Below, in pieces: positions 45,401 through 56,348 of a stretch of 64,000 nucleotides of DNA. The notes beneath the pieces are model-generated. The model saw only the letters and a program-made list of their open reading frames with translations, made no database searches and had not been told where the DNA came from. The position numbers and the translations under genes are program-made. Numbering within the stretch: the stretch's first letter is position 1; each line of letters starts with the position of its first letter. The DNA comes from Saccharum officinarum (taxonomy: Eukaryota; Streptophyta; Magnoliopsida; Poales; Poaceae). The stretch spans positions 97,940,932-98,004,931 of the forward strand of contig CM036168.1 in NCBI GenBank assembly GCA_020631735.1, in the 5' to 3' direction.

Positions 45401-46386
45401 GTGGTGGTGATGGTGTGATACTATGCTTATATGTGGATGATATATTAATATTTGGCAACAATCTAAATGTGATTAAAGAAGTAAAAGATTTTCTGTCGAG
45501 TAACTTTGAGATGAAAGACTTGGGAGAGGCTGATGTTATTCTCAACATTAAGCTTTCAAGGGAGGAAGGAAATGGTGGGGTAACTCTTATGCAGTCTCAC
45601 TATGTGGAAAAGGTCTTGAACCGATTTGGGTACAATGAGTGTAAGCCTGCTCCTAATCCGTACGATCCAAGTATTCATTTGAGGAAGAATCACAGAATTG
45701 CAAGAGACCAATTGAGATATTCACAGATAATTGGTTCTCTTATGTACCTAGCTAGCGCAACCAGGCCTGATATCTCGTTCGCTGTAAGCAAACTGAGCCG
45801 GTTTGTGTCAAATCCGGGAGATACTCACTGGAATGCTCTTGAGAGAGTGCTACGCTATTTGAAAGGGACAATGAGTTACAGCATTCACTTTTCCGGGTAT
45901 CCGAGGGTACTAGAGGGTTATTGTGATGCTAATTGGATTTCTGATGCGGATCAGCTGTATGCCACGAGTGGATACGTGTTTCTACTTGGAGGTGGTGCTG
46001 TTTCTTGGAAGTCTTGCAAGCAGACTGTCTTAACGAAGTCTACAATGGAAGCAGAACTGACCGCATTGGATACCGCTAGTGCTGAGGCAGAGTGGCTCCG
46101 TGATCTCCTGATGGATTTGCCGATTGTTGAGAAACCAATCCCAGCAATTTCCATGAACTGTGATAATCAAACTGTGATCACTAAAGTAAACAGTTCTAAG
46201 GATAACATGAAGTCCACAAAGCATGTGAAGAGACGTTTGAAGACTGTCAGAAAACTGAGAAACTCCGGAGTAATTGCATTGGACTATGTCCATACATCAA
46301 ATAATCTGGCAGATCAATTCACTAAGGGTCTGTCACGCAATGTGATAGAAGGTGCGTCGAGGGAACTGGGTTTGAGACCCACATAG
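42010..46386 (+). CDS. Copia Gag-Pol polyprotein
   Basis: 1458 aa, starting inside the 5' LTR. Residues about 12-140 are strongly hydrophobic but coincide with a likely intron (42045-42443). Gag starts at KPTPFEGTHYKRW (about 157) and has a CX2CX4HX4C zinc knuckle (about 399-412). Protease has DTGA (455-458). A GAG-pre-integrase HXH..CXXC region (about 590-630) follows. Integrase has the D648, D711, E747 triad (D-35-E spacing). RT runs about 970-1210, with catalytic YVDD at 1141-1144. RNase H is the C-terminal 140 residues (CDANW..., STMEAE...). No stop or frameshift interrupts it. It supplies the proteins for cDNA synthesis and integration in cytoplasmic particles and the nucleus. An alternative start for an unspliced Gag could lie further downstream. 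Confidence 0.92.
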   Translation: MAFLGASGSAAGYNLLHPLLSFIINIMMFLGNTAFMFNMFCLIDLDDYASTGFLVPFNFVIIMILIFENTSFIFEIMSVMFQLCKTMFHICFGFIICFIIMLTFVMKCFCLVIHDFTLLFIALFLWIKINMKMPYCSTIQKRNFRPFSSVGFAGMLKPTPFEGTHYKRWREKALLWLSAMRCGHVLNEQPATVRSDEDEQAWGHAETMCKAALLSIINDSLVDAYIPLPTGRAVWEALEARYGLSDAGSELYIMEQFHDYKMVDNRPVVEQAHEIQGLVKELELYGCPLPDRFVAGCIIAKLPPSWTDFATTLKHKRQQFSIAELVGTLDVEDKARAKDVKGKSKGGNGEATTSAHVVQKFRPKPQKKKPQQELKQKSTTFFKKGNNKKMGLDKAKMNCFTCGNTGHFSRECPEAKWKPPSKAKTVNTIETDADAAGYGNLSAFTVCSSPDWWVDTGANIHVCADKSLFSFYQVGRSGALLMGNGARAGVHGVGTVDLKLTSGKTVQLKNVHHVPSIRKNLISGSLLCRDGFKLVFESNKCVMSKYGTFVGKGYESGGLFRLSLVDTLPLAVNNVVNNVNVEMNVWHSRLCHVNLGCMSRLAGLNLIPKFDVAKSSKCHTCVEAKQPRKPHKAAVARELAPLDLIHSDICEMNGILTKGGKRYFITFIDDYTRYCYVYLIKTKDEALHYFKTFKAEAENQLEKHIKRLRSDRGGEYFSNEFSEFCAVHGIIHERTPPYSPQSNGIAERKNRTLTDLVNAMLETAGLSKEWWGEAILTANHVLNRVPTKNKEITPFEDWEKKRLNISYLRVWGCLAKVNVPINKKRKLGPKTVDCVFLGYAIHSVGYRFLIINSSAPDMAVGTVMESRDATFFENEFPMKIGASRMSGHDSIPELHESNIHADDNTHELEQNPEEDDNTVTRRSKRQRVAKSFGEDFIIYLVDDTPTTISEAYSSSDSDMWKEAVQSEMDSIMSNGTWEVVDRPFGCKPVGCKWVFKKKLRPDGTIEKYKARLVAKGYTQKEGEDYFDTYSPVARLTTIRVLLSLAASHGLFIHQMDVKTAFLNGELEEEIYMDQPDGFIANGQEGKVCKLLKSLYGLKQAPKQWHEKFDKTLTSAGFVVNEADKCVYYRFGGGDGVILCLYVDDILIFGNNLNVIKEVKDFLSSNFEMKDLGEADVILNIKLSREEGNGGVTLMQSHYVEKVLNRFGYNECKPAPNPYDPSIHLRKNHRIARDQLRYSQIIGSLMYLASATRPDISFAVSKLSRFVSNPGDTHWNALERVLRYLKGTMSYSIHFSGYPRVLEGYCDANWISDADQLYATSGYVFLLGGGAVSWKSCKQTVLTKSTMEAELTALDTASAEAEWLRDLLMDLPIVEKPIPAISMNCDNQTVITKVNSSKDNMKSTKHVKRRLKTVRKLRNSGVIALDYVHTSNNLADQFTKGLSRNVIEGASRELGLRPT
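42045..42443 (+). other. Putative in-frame intron across the 5' LTR end
   Basis: Donor GCAGG|GTATAATC and acceptor TAATTTCAG|GCC enclose 399 nt (133 codons) of T-rich sequence typical of plant introns. Splicing would join SGSAAG directly to PFSSVGFAG and remove the hydrophobic stretch, giving a 1325-aa product. The intron begins in the LTR and ends 20 bp inside the element. Confidence 0.5.
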
Positions 46387-46935
46387 AGTCATCAACAGTG
46401 GTAACCTATCCTATGTGATCGGAGATCCCGTGAATTAGGATGGCGAAACAAGCTGTTGATTGACTGAGGGAGAGACTCCTTAGATTATAGCTCAGTTCGT
46501 TAGAGATGCATGTCTCTCTAATACTGTTAGGCAGGATGATTAAGTTCTTAATGTGATCCGAGCGGCTTGGTATAGCGGGGATGTTGTTCTACAGAACATC
46601 CTATAAGGAACACACCTATATGAGCTCGATTGCTAGTCACAATCTATGAGATGTGAGTAATCTCTAGATGCTCATGAAAAGGCCTCGAAGTGTGACTTAT
46701 ATGCTTTAAAACAGAGGGAAGGCACTTGGCAGCCTAGTATCAGTTAAGAGGTTATGTGAAACTCATCTCGCACAAAACTGTCAATTCAAGGTTCTGTCCA
46801 TTGTTCAGTTGTGGATGAGTGTAGCTAACTTTCTAGATGGATGTTCAACTTAACAGTCTCCATCGAAACACTGGTATATAAAAGGAATGTGGTTCTGAGA
46901 ATTTCAAACTGCGTACCCTAGAGTTTGGTGGGGAT

Positions 46936-48121
46936 TGTTAGATATTATGGGCTTGGCCCATTTATTTAATATCTCTATTAAACTCTATGGTCCGTACATG
47001 TACATTAATGGTTTTATACCATATGGGAATTTAATCGAGAGACGACTCTACTTAAATACTTGATGTTTGATCGATCTATTTGAGAAGTAAAAGTGGGTCA
47101 CCTGGATGCCACACGCGCGCGCGCGCCGCCGCCGCCGCCCGGCCCGGCCCGTGCCCGTGCGCGTGGGCGTGGGCGTGGCGTGGCGAGGCGAGGCGAGGCG
47201 TGGCGTGGCGAGGCGAGGCAGGCAGGCGGGCGGCGAGCAAGCGGACGGGCGGGCGAGGCCTTTATTTTTGAAACTGATGAATTGATTGGAATTGATTGGA
47301 GGAGTTTCTGGTAACTCCCGTGACTCCTGGCTCTCCGTCTCCGTCTCCTCCGCCGCAGGGGGAATGGAGGTGTGACCCCTCGGTGCCGTCGGCTTCTCGT
47401 CTTCTGGCCTCTGTCTATAAATCAAAGTCTCTCTTCTCGGTTAAGCTCTCTTGGCGAAATACACCACTTTCCAGCAGCGCAAGTTCTTCCCGTTCCACCT
47501 CCGGCGAGCACCAGAGATGGAAGAGTAGGCCTCCGGAACGCGTCTCCGTCGTGGGCTTCACCTGCTCGGGTGAAGACGGGCGATTACGTTTTTGGGGAGT
47601 GTCGGTGGTGGCACGACTACTCGCTGGTCAACCTGTAGCGGTGCTTCTTCACTGCGTCTTTTTCTGCACTGCATCGAGCGGGACGACTACAACAGCAAAG
47701 CACCACCATGGCTTTTCTTGGTGCGAGCGGCTCCGCCGCAGGGTATAATCTCCTTCACCCTCTTCTGAGTTTTATTATCAATATCATGATGTTCCTAGGC
47801 AATACTGCTTTCATGTTCAACATGTTCTGTTTGATTGATCTGGATGATTATGCTAGTACTGGTTTTCTGGTTCCTTTTAATTTTGTGATTATCATGATCT
47901 TGATATTTGAGAACACATCTTTTATATTTGAGATCATGTCTGTGATGTTTCAGCTATGTAAAACAATGTTTCACATATGTTTCGGCTTTATAATTTGTTT
48001 TATTATCATGTTAACATTTGTCATGAAGTGTTTCTGTCTTGTTATTCATGACTTCACTCTTCTTTTTATTGCGTTATTTTTATGGATTAAAATAAATATG
48101 AAAATGCCTTATTGTTCAACA
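46936..48121 (+). repeat. 3' LTR of the intact Copia element
   Basis: 1186 bp; same content as the 5' LTR, with length changes in GGCGTGGCGAGG-like repeats and CCGTCT units. The purine-rich stretch TTTGGTGGGGAT precedes it. Confidence 0.92.
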
Positions 48122-48126
48122 TCCAA

Positions 48127-48568
48127 TGCAAAACGAATCCTCTGTCAGTTCAGTATGAAAAGGTTAGAAAACCAAGTAGTGAGGAATAATACTGGCTACA
48201 TCATGCTCATATTAGTCATCACAGACGTTTGATCACATACAGAGCAAGTTTAGTAGCGAACTAAACTTCCTTACAATTTTAGTCTTCTAGACTCAGTAAA
48301 TATTACTAATGATGGTAAAATTAGACCTACCTATAGGAGCCTAGGAGGAACTAATTGCTAGCATACTATGATGTTTGCATAGGAGACCCAGCTGCTACAG
48401 GAGTTCATCAGTTCATGTGATCCTAGTTAGTGAAACATGAATTACTGTAACATACGTATGTCAAAGTAATAGAGATGACTGAGACCAAACAGGCCCTTAG
48501 AAACACAACTTACAGTACAAACCTGAGAAATTAAAAAAAGTCAGAAAGCCGCAGCCAGAAAAGCCACT
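48127..48568. other. 3' flank of the EXO70 gene
   Basis: Presumed 3' UTR and downstream DNA of the minus-strand EXO70; no other gene. Confidence 0.4.
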
Positions 48569-50167
48569 CTATGACTTGGCCATTGCTTTGAACAATCGCT
48601 GAATCCGTGACTTCACGTCCTCAGGTCGCACATATGAAACCCCTACAGCCTCTGTTGCCTTTAACATATCAATTGTATCCCTGTACACTGGAATAACCAG
48701 CTCCTCAACCATAATGCTCAAATCCACTGCTTGCTGCTTATCCACCAGTACCCACCGTGACTGCACCTGGCAAATCGCTTCCACAAAGTTATGGAAGTGG
48801 TTCAGTTTCTCTAACATAATACTCAAACTACTGTCAGATCTTCTGTCAGTCTCAAGTATCGCTATGGCCCTCCCCCAGGTAGCCCGGCGGTATTCCAACA
48901 CCCATTGCTGAACCTTTGCAGATATTACCCTGGTCCAATCCTCACCCAGCAAGATCTTAAGCTCGCAACCATTGACTTTCTTGATTATATAGATCCCATT
49001 GTTAATCAGGAAGACACAGCCAAGAGGAGCATGACCATAAATCCTGGATTTGGACTCAAGATTCCCTATCAGCACATCCACAATCCAAGCAAAGCGGATT
49101 GCCAGTGATGATGTGGGACGGTCAGGGTCGATTGGACATGTTTCAACACAACCAAACTCCAAAAGCATCACTTCTTCCAGAGTATGGCGAGATACGCAAG
49201 CTGCCATAAGATAGTTCATCACATACCTTGTAATTGGATGCAATCCACCATCTGGTGGTGAAGACTCGCATGGATCACAGCGTATCAGTTTTTCTAGAGC
49301 CACAAATATGCCCTTAATTGACAATCCAAGGCATTCACGAACAGCAGCTACCTCATGATCAAAGGCTTTATCAAGGACAGGAAGAATATCAGTTAAAGCA
49401 TCATACATGTCAACTATGCGGAAGAGACTCTCTGGGTTATGTCCAGCAGCAGCAATAAATTTGGCAAAGGACAGGAGTTGAAGAAATGGTTTGCATGTGG
49501 TGGCAAAGGCAAGGTTAGTGTAGGATGTAAATTCTTCAAAAATGCAATTGCATAGGCGACGCTCACTTGGGATTAAGATGTGGAACACAACTCGTATTGC
49601 AGGTATCCAGCGCATGATCTGAGTTTCAAGCTCCTCCCATGATGTTGACTTGCACAATTCTTCCAAATGAGCATTAACCCCGAGTCGAGCAATACTCTCA
49701 TCAATGAAGTTGCGGCGTGCAGAAGCATATGTCTCCACGCATGTATCACCAAAACCAGCAGCAATCATCCTTCTTGCGATTCGATTTGCCTCAGTAACTA
49801 CACCCTCCGGTAAGGCATCAACAATGATGTCAAAGTTTCTGACTGGTTGGGCTAAAAAGGTGTGGTTGTCATCTTCATTTTGGCTTCTCTTGAAATTGTG
49901 GTCACCATGGTCATGGCTGAAGCCAGATGTACCCACCAGTTGCTGGAACTCATCCTTAAGCCTCATGGAACATCGCTCTAGAAGGAGGTCAAAGCTCTCA
50001 AGGAGCACATGATCCGCTGAGGTGTTCTCAAGGCCATGGATGGTGGAAGTCAGCTCATCCACAGCTTCTAAAAAGGCGTCAACATCATCAGAACTGGACC
50101 AGAGAGACCGATCCAAGCTCAGGAACTGGGAAATCAGATCATCGAGTGCTTGCAGAGTTTCCTCCAT
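48569..50167 (-). CDS. EXO70: EXO70 exocyst subunit, N-terminally short copy
   Basis: 532 aa from the first ATG (50167), an uninterrupted frame. EXO70 binds membrane phosphoinositides and helps the exocyst tether secretory vesicles. It aligns throughout with the EXO70 at 61584-63743, beginning where that protein is at about residue 163 (ETLQALDDLISQF against RTVRTLDRQISQF). Conserved blocks are FDIIVDALP, WIPAIRVVFHILIPSERRLC, LFRIVDMYDAL, LSIKGIF and HPITRYVMNYL, ending IQRLFKAMAK. It therefore lacks the N-terminal part of CorEx. A good acceptor (TTTTTGCTTTGTAG) lies just upstream of the ATG on the minus strand, so a lost or distant first exon is possible. Function is uncertain but the frame is preserved. 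Confidence 0.88.
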   Translation of the reverse strand: MEETLQALDDLISQFLSLDRSLWSSSDDVDAFLEAVDELTSTIHGLENTSADHVLLESFDLLLERCSMRLKDEFQQLVGTSGFSHDHGDHNFKRSQNEDDNHTFLAQPVRNFDIIVDALPEGVVTEANRIARRMIAAGFGDTCVETYASARRNFIDESIARLGVNAHLEELCKSTSWEELETQIMRWIPAIRVVFHILIPSERRLCNCIFEEFTSYTNLAFATTCKPFLQLLSFAKFIAAAGHNPESLFRIVDMYDALTDILPVLDKAFDHEVAAVRECLGLSIKGIFVALEKLIRCDPCESSPPDGGLHPITRYVMNYLMAACVSRHTLEEVMLLEFGCVETCPIDPDRPTSSLAIRFAWIVDVLIGNLESKSRIYGHAPLGCVFLINNGIYIIKKVNGCELKILLGEDWTRVISAKVQQWVLEYRRATWGRAIAILETDRRSDSSLSIMLEKLNHFHNFVEAICQVQSRWVLVDKQQAVDLSIMVEELVIPVYRDTIDMLKATEAVGVSYVRPEDVKSRIQRLFKAMAKS

Positions 50168-50895
50168 GCCAATCACTAATGCTACAAAGCAAAAACTCCT
50201 TAAGTCTACGCAGATCTATAACTTCAAATTTGTGAGCCTCCTATGTCTTCAGGACAAGTCATAGAAAAGGATGGTGCAACGCAGATCAATCATCTCCAGT
50301 CTCTAGCTGGCAAAATGGACCAGTTCAAACATTTCATATTCATTCATAATCATATCATAAAAGAACTAAGAGTGTGAAACGTACCTCACAGAAAGCGAAT
50401 CTGAAATTAAGGATGCAAAACTTTATCTTCCTAGTAGCACCTAGATACATCCAACTTGACCTCCATACAGATGAGTTACTGTTACTGATGTTCCGAATGA
50501 TGCAAAATCACAACAGACCACCATTTATGTACGAGGTGCAATGGATGGTGGATACGGACAAAACCATAGCATTACATCCACCTATGCTGTTGGGGGGTCA
50601 CAACGAGCTTACCTCAGGATAGCAACATCCAACCACACAGCCACCAGGCATCACTTCGTGGCAGTTGTACTCTTTGGACTTTTCTTTCAACCAATACATC
50701 AAGTAGTTGAAATGTATAAGGCAAGCTTTGAGAAACAACACGAAGGTTTGCGTGGAGAAAATACTTCCTCCGATCGTAAACACAAGTCGATCTGGGTTTG
50801 TCCTGATTTTTTTTTGGGACCGGGGAAACAGCAGGGGAGGCCCCCACTGTAAGACTTGTATTGAAAAAAGGAAAGAAAGGTGTACAAGAGACTAA
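50168..50895. other. Upstream region of the short EXO70
   Basis: No EXO70 N-terminal coding sequence is visible here. The stretch 50805-50880 (GGGACCGGGGAAACAGCAGG...) may be an antisense LINE tail, but I cannot support it. Confidence 0.35.
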
Positions 50896-51139
50896 GGCAG
50901 TGTTTACTTCCTTCCAAATTTTAAAAATTTTACAAGATTCCCCGTCACATCGAATCTTTGGACGCATGCATGGAGTATTAAATGTAGGTAAAAAAAATAA
51001 CTAATTGCACAGTTTGTCTGTAAATGTCGAGACGAATCTTTTGAGCCTAGTTAGTTCATGATTGAATAAATTTTACCAAATAACAACGAAAAGTGCTACA
51101 GAAACTTTACACCAACTTTTACACCATCTAAACACTACC
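50896..51139. mobile_element. Tourist-like MITE
   Basis: Ends GGCAGTGTTTA and TAAACACTACC are inverted repeats, with TAA at both flanks (50893-50895 and 51140-51142). The interior has CCGTCACATCGAATC and GACGAATCTTTTGAGC blocks common to PIF/Harbinger-type MITEs of grasses. Confidence 0.7.
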
Positions 51140-51186
51140 TAAAAACTATACAAACAAAACAGCAAAGTCTAGATAGTCCGAGGAGG

Positions 51187-51651
51187 TGTCGACGATATAT
51201 GGTCGGCAGTCTACTGAGTATATGCCCAAGGTAGTAGATTGTCAGCAGACAGGTGCATAAGCTACGAACTAGATGGTGACGCAAGACAACACACGAGGTT
51301 TTATCCAGGTTCGGCCGCCGTGACGGCGTAATACCTACGTCCTGCGTCACATTGTATTGTTGTGTGTATTAAGATGTGTTTTGAGGGGTCCCTTGCCCGC
51401 CTTATATAGTCTGGGGGCAGAGTTATAAATCTGGAAACTAATCCTAGTCGGTTACAAGTGTCATAGCTGGCCGGATAAGGATTCCTATTCTAACCGACCA
51501 GGATCTTGCTTGGTCTCCAAGTTTGCTTTCCTTCCTTACGCGGGACGCCGAGCAGATCAACTGGGCCGCGCGTCATCCTTGTCATGGGCCGAGCCCACTG
51601 ATCTGAGCCAGCCCAAGTCCAGTCGTAGGGGTATAGGGGTTAATACCCCCA
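51187..51651 (-). repeat. Gypsy LTR (left, 3' LTR in element sense)
   Basis: 465 bp, about 95% like the right copy by eye. Starts TGTCGACGATATATGG and ends GTTAATACCCCCA. Confidence 0.85.
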
Positions 51652-52755
51652 CAGATAAGCACTATGCATTGTGATGCGACACGCTATCTTGACCTTCTCC
51701 GAACAGTGAGGCTTGGACTCTGGTCATCAAAGCGACATCTAAATAGTTGTTGGAAGCCTCTAACCAGCTTAAAATACAGCCGACCACCGTTGTCATCGGA
51801 GAAGTGGGTTGTCCGAAGAATGTATGGTGCTCTTGAGAAGAAGAAAAAGATTTCCTTCCTGGTGAAGTGTGCCCACTTGTATTTCTGAAAATAAATGTAG
51901 GCAGGGAAAACAAAGCGTAGGGGTCGAAAAATAAGCATATTCACCGCAAGGTGAAGTATGGCCACTTAGTCCCCGAGCCTGGGAATAGGTACCGTAGGCA
52001 CGTGATGCCAGGGTCTGAAAATAGATCAACTTGGAAACTGAATACTGAGATGCACCAACAGGTGCATCGTACCGATATAGTCCCCGAGCTTGCTGGAAGG
52101 TGAAATAGGAGCCTTGTAGTAAGGTCTAAAAAAGCGCTGATCTCTGAACTATATGCGAGTCAAATTTCACATGGAGTCGAGGGAAACAAACCTCAAGCTG
52201 CGGTCTGGGAGTGGTCGACAAGTCCCTGAGGACCGCGTAAGGCGTGGTCGACGAGTCCCCGAGCACAGCGTAAGGCGTGGTCGACGAGTCCCCGAGCATG
52301 ATCGGGGAGTCTATTGTGCTCGGGGGTCTGAGATGGATTGTAAGCCTCAGACCAGTCCTCGAGCGTTGCGTATCTCCAACACATTCTTCGTTGGTATATT
52401 CTGTCGTTCTTTCTCTCTCTTCTCTTTTCTGATTGGCATCATCATTTTTTATTTTTTATTTTTGAACTGACCCGTTGGTTCATAAAATTGTCTGATGCGA
52501 TGTGGTAGTCATGTTGTTGTCTTGTCAATCAAACTGTGAATCGGCGTCTGTCACGATATGTCAGCGTGGGCCCTCCCACGTTGTAACCGAGGGAGCGCAT
52601 TTACTAGCGCTGGTACCAGTAAAAAGTGAAAACTGCACAGCGCGTGCCGCGTTTCACGCGCACGACCCCCAAGTATCTCGGGGAGGTGGAACGACGCGAT
52701 TAATGGGATAAATAGCCGCTGTGCAGTTATTCCCCATTTACACCCGACAGCTGCT

Positions 52756-52765
52756 TTTATAAACC
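52756..52765 (+). promoter_or_regulatory. TATA box of the antisense accessory gene
   Basis: TTTATAAACC, about 130 bp upstream of the ATG at 52890 and outside the LTR. The accessory gene thus seems to have its own internal promoter. Confidence 0.5.
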
Positions 52766-52889
52766 AAGCGTCTTCTTCATCCAGCCCACAATCCTCATTC
52801 TCCTCCACAGCCACCATTAGCAAACCTTGCCGCCGTTAGAAGCAACACGCCCTCTGTCCACCAACTGAACCGAAGCCAGGAGGCGAGAG

Positions 52890-55800
52890 ATGATGGCCAA
52901 GACGGAGGCAATGAAGAGGGCGGAGGTGATGAGGAAGGAATGGTGGAAGTCGAAGTCCACCGAGTCGTCCATCAATGACCTTGTCAGCCTTGGGGTGCTC
53001 TATGACAAGGAGCTCGGAGGCTGGAGAGCATCGGAGTCAGAAAGCGTCCCCGATCCCCGACCCAGTGAGATCGTTGTATTGGAAGATTTTTTCAAAAGGG
53101 GATTTGGGATTCCTGTGCATCCGTTCCTCCAAGGCCTTTGCCTATACTACAAGATCGGGATTTGCAATCTGCATCCCAACTCGATCCTTCTAGTCTTGAC
53201 GTTCATCCATCCGTGTGAGGCTTTTGGGGGATTTCAACCACATTTCGATCTCTTTCGTTATCTTTTCTATCTGTGGAAGAAGGGGTCCAGGGGGTTCGCA
53301 GATTGTCGGCAAGGTGTACCTGACACTCCTAGATGGGATGAAATTGGAGTACCTCAGCTGGCCCTGGAATACCTCTCTCGGTGAATGGTACAAGAAGTGG
53401 TTCTACATCTGAGAAGAGCCCAACACTGCCACCCTTTGCAACGTCGGGTATATCCTGGAGAAGAGGGTCAGTTGGAACGAGCGGCCAGAGTACGCTGGAC
53501 AGGTGAGGGAACTCATGGCTCTACTCCCGTGGAATCGTCTGGACAGTCCAACCGTGGTTGGAAGCTTCATTAGCCGACGAATACAGCCGTGCCAGAAGAG
53601 GGTGCATGTCGGCTATGAGTACCAAGGCCCAGCCGACCAGACAAGGATGCATCAGAAGCGGCTGCATGAAGACGAGATCAATCAGAGGATCGCAGATCTG
53701 TTCAACCTAGCAGAGCTGACATACCAACCTCTGAGCGTCATTGTGCACGCGTTCAAGCTCATCCGACCAGCTCCGAAGGTAACTCTAACATCTATCTTTT
53801 TTGTCATGTGCATAGCTGATAAACACAGCTGTTATAAAATCATGTAATCCTCATGATGGTAGGTGCACGACGTGGAGAGGCACGCACTATACGTGTCCTT
53901 GACACCCGGGATGGACCACCCGAGGAGCGTGGAACCCCCACCACGGAACGTGGAGCGATGCTATGCGCACGTTAACGTGGAGAAAGGAGATGGAGCACCG
54001 AGCACCGAGACAAGCACCGGCAGCAAGAGGACGGAGAAGCACCCAGCCGCCCCCGACCACTCGAAGAAGCGACCGGGAAGCTCAGAGACCACGTCGGTGC
54101 CAGAAAATCCGACCAGCAAGCGGCGTCGAATAATTCAAGACTGGTTGGATGAAGATGAAGAAAGCGACCCAACCGCTGATCTGTGCAATCCTCATCGGAA
54201 GAAGGATGGAGAGCAGGCGGTCCAAGAGGGGCCGTCGAGACCAGCAGCGACGCCGGCGCAAGGAACGACGACAGCGTCAATCGCAGCTACATCACATGTA
54301 CCGCCATCAAGTGAAGGTGGCCAGGGCTCGTCGGGCCAGCAGGGGGCCAGCCAGGGACGACCGCTGCGGCGCGTGTTCTCAGCCGCCCATCGTCAAGCAG
54401 ACATGTAAGTATGTTGCACATTAGTAATCGTTAGTAGTAAAGGCAAACAATAACATGCAACTTTAACTGTGGTTGTTTCAAATTGTAGCTCGCATCGACG
54501 TAAGTCCCCAAGGAGCTCGCCGCTGGTGGGAAACCAGCGACAGTTGGCGAGAGAGCAACCACCGAACAGGTGGCACCAAGTCCCGACCGAAAGGAGCCAA
54601 CAATAGTGGAGGCAACCACCGAGCCAAGGGCATCTGAACAGGTGGTGTCCGAACAGGTGGCGCTGGAAGCGCCAAACGTCAAAAGCGCGGCCCCAGAGGA
54701 GGGTCAAGTCCCGGAGCCGGGACAAGGAGCTCCGGAGCAATCAAGGGCCACCTCGAGCACACAAGAAGGTGCCCTGCCGGACGCCGCAGCTCAGGGGAAG
54801 GGTTCGATGGTCATGTCGAGGCCCGAGAGCAGCCAGCGACAGGGGCCCAGGCTGGCGAGCAACAAGGAGAACCCGGGAATGCTGAAGCCATGGAGTCCGA
54901 GGATGAGGACGTCCTTGAAGAAATCCAGGGACATCCCAAGGACGGGCGTCAACACGTCTACGTCTGCTGTCAGCGTGGGGACCACTTCATCTGCCACGAA
55001 GAAATCCCCACAGCTGACGAGACGAGGAAGGTGGACTTAGCGGCAAAACGACTAATAGCCGAAGTGCAGGTAGGCTGCCTTTGATGCTTTTATAGACCAG
55101 TATCACAATGCATTTGACTATGACTAATACTGTGTGCGCCTCGCAGGATATCGTGAAGATGGCGAAGTACCGGAAACGGTGCTTCGACCAGATTGAACCG
55201 ATGTTTAAAGAAAACCAGGAGCTGACAGCCGAGATCGGTCGGCTATGTGAAAAACTCGAGGCCACCGAGAAGGAGAAAACAGAGCTAGAGACACCCCAAT
55301 GCAACGCCATCGTCGAGCTCAGCCAAAGGAGCGTGAGAGGGCAGGTAAATTGTCCAACCATAACCTATGAGCACTGAAAAGTGCTGTTAATACATATGCT
55401 TGTACTGACCAGCATATTTGCAGCCGTGGCGAATGAAGTAGCTAGCCTGCAAGAAGAGAACTCGCGCGTGGTCGGAGAGTGTGCTCGACTGTCAGCAGAA
55501 AACAACCAGCTGGTGCAAGACCACGCGCAGCTCCGGGAGCGATCCAGAAAAATGACCGAGGAGCTAAAAGCAAGAACCTAGAGCTAACCAGTAAGTATTG
55601 ATTGTCGTGGCCTTGACGTGTCAGCTCAATATGTCGCCATATGATACCTTCCTGACCAGGCTGTTGCTCTGTAGAATTAAAGGTGAACGCAAAAAAGCAC
55701 CTCGAGGAGGTTATGAAAGACCGCGACGCCTACTCAGCAAAAGTGCTCGAGCTCGGGAAGGATCAAGACCTCTAGAAGGGCCGGTGTAACCAAATAGTGA

Positions 55801-56348
55801 CCGATATCAAGCCAGTGCTGGACCTCATCGACCCAGAGCTCCTGGCGCCCAATGCCAGAGGACAACCACGTGGAGTGCTCGACAAGTGCCGGCGGGCCTT
55901 GGGATGGCTACAACAGTTTGTGAAAGAGGTCGGGGAATATGCGAGCGCCCATGTGCTCAGCATGGTGCATGCGCACTACCCGTTGATCGACTTCAAACGC
56001 TTCGAGCTGGTGTATCCCAAGGAGATTGGCCCGAAGCAAGCAGACGTGCTACATATCCAACTGCTTGACTTGTCGGCCTCTATGATGGGCGACATCAACT
56101 TGTGTGGGACACCGTCACCGCCAGGGCAGGCACCATCATCTTCGAGTCAGCCACCGAGAGCTGCGGTCTCGACCAGCCAGTCCCCGGCGCTAGGATCTTC
56201 TTCCGCGAAGCGACCGGAGGCTGCGGTCTCGACCAGCCAGACACCGGTGGCACCAGCTTCCCTAGTCAAGGCGACACCGCCATCATCAAGCGGTGAAAAG
56301 GCGAAGAGCAGCGCCCAGCCCGAGCACCGAGCGCCGACCAGCCAGTAG
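52890..56348 (+). pseudogene. Spliced accessory gene antisense to the Gypsy element (gypsy-type transposase-like domain)
   Basis: Six exons by splice sites: 52890-53778, 53863-54404, 54489-55069, 55147-55344, 55424-55590, 55675-56348. Exon 1 encodes the 'putative gypsy-type transposon' (transposase_28-like) domain: PSEIVVLEDFFKRGFGIPVH, LHPNSI, GGFQPHFDLFRYLF, then in another frame YKKWFYI and KRVSWNERPEYAGQV. Exons 2-3 are low-complexity Pro/Ser/Glu. Exons 4-5 are coiled-coil (LCEKLEATEKEKTELE). Exon 6 has EYASAHVLSMVHAHYPLIDF and repeated PEAAVSTSQ tails. Exon 1 has a frameshift near 53280 and a CGA-to-TGA-like stop at 53410-53412. The protein's role is unknown; it is common in grass Gypsy elements. 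Confidence 0.7.

Larger units (their letters stand above)
41252..48121 (+). mobile_element. Apparently intact Copia LTR retrotransposon
   Basis: 6.87 kb, with LTRs 41252-42423 and 46936-48121 starting TGTTAGATATTATGGG and ending TTGTTCAACA. The 5-bp target duplication TCCAA lies at 41247-41251 and 48122-48126. One uninterrupted 1458-codon frame encodes all Copia domains in the order protease, integrase, RT, RNase H. The LTRs differ mainly in copy number of short GC-rich repeats, so insertion is recent and the element may be autonomous. No standard Met-tRNA primer site follows the 5' LTR. Confidence 0.93.
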
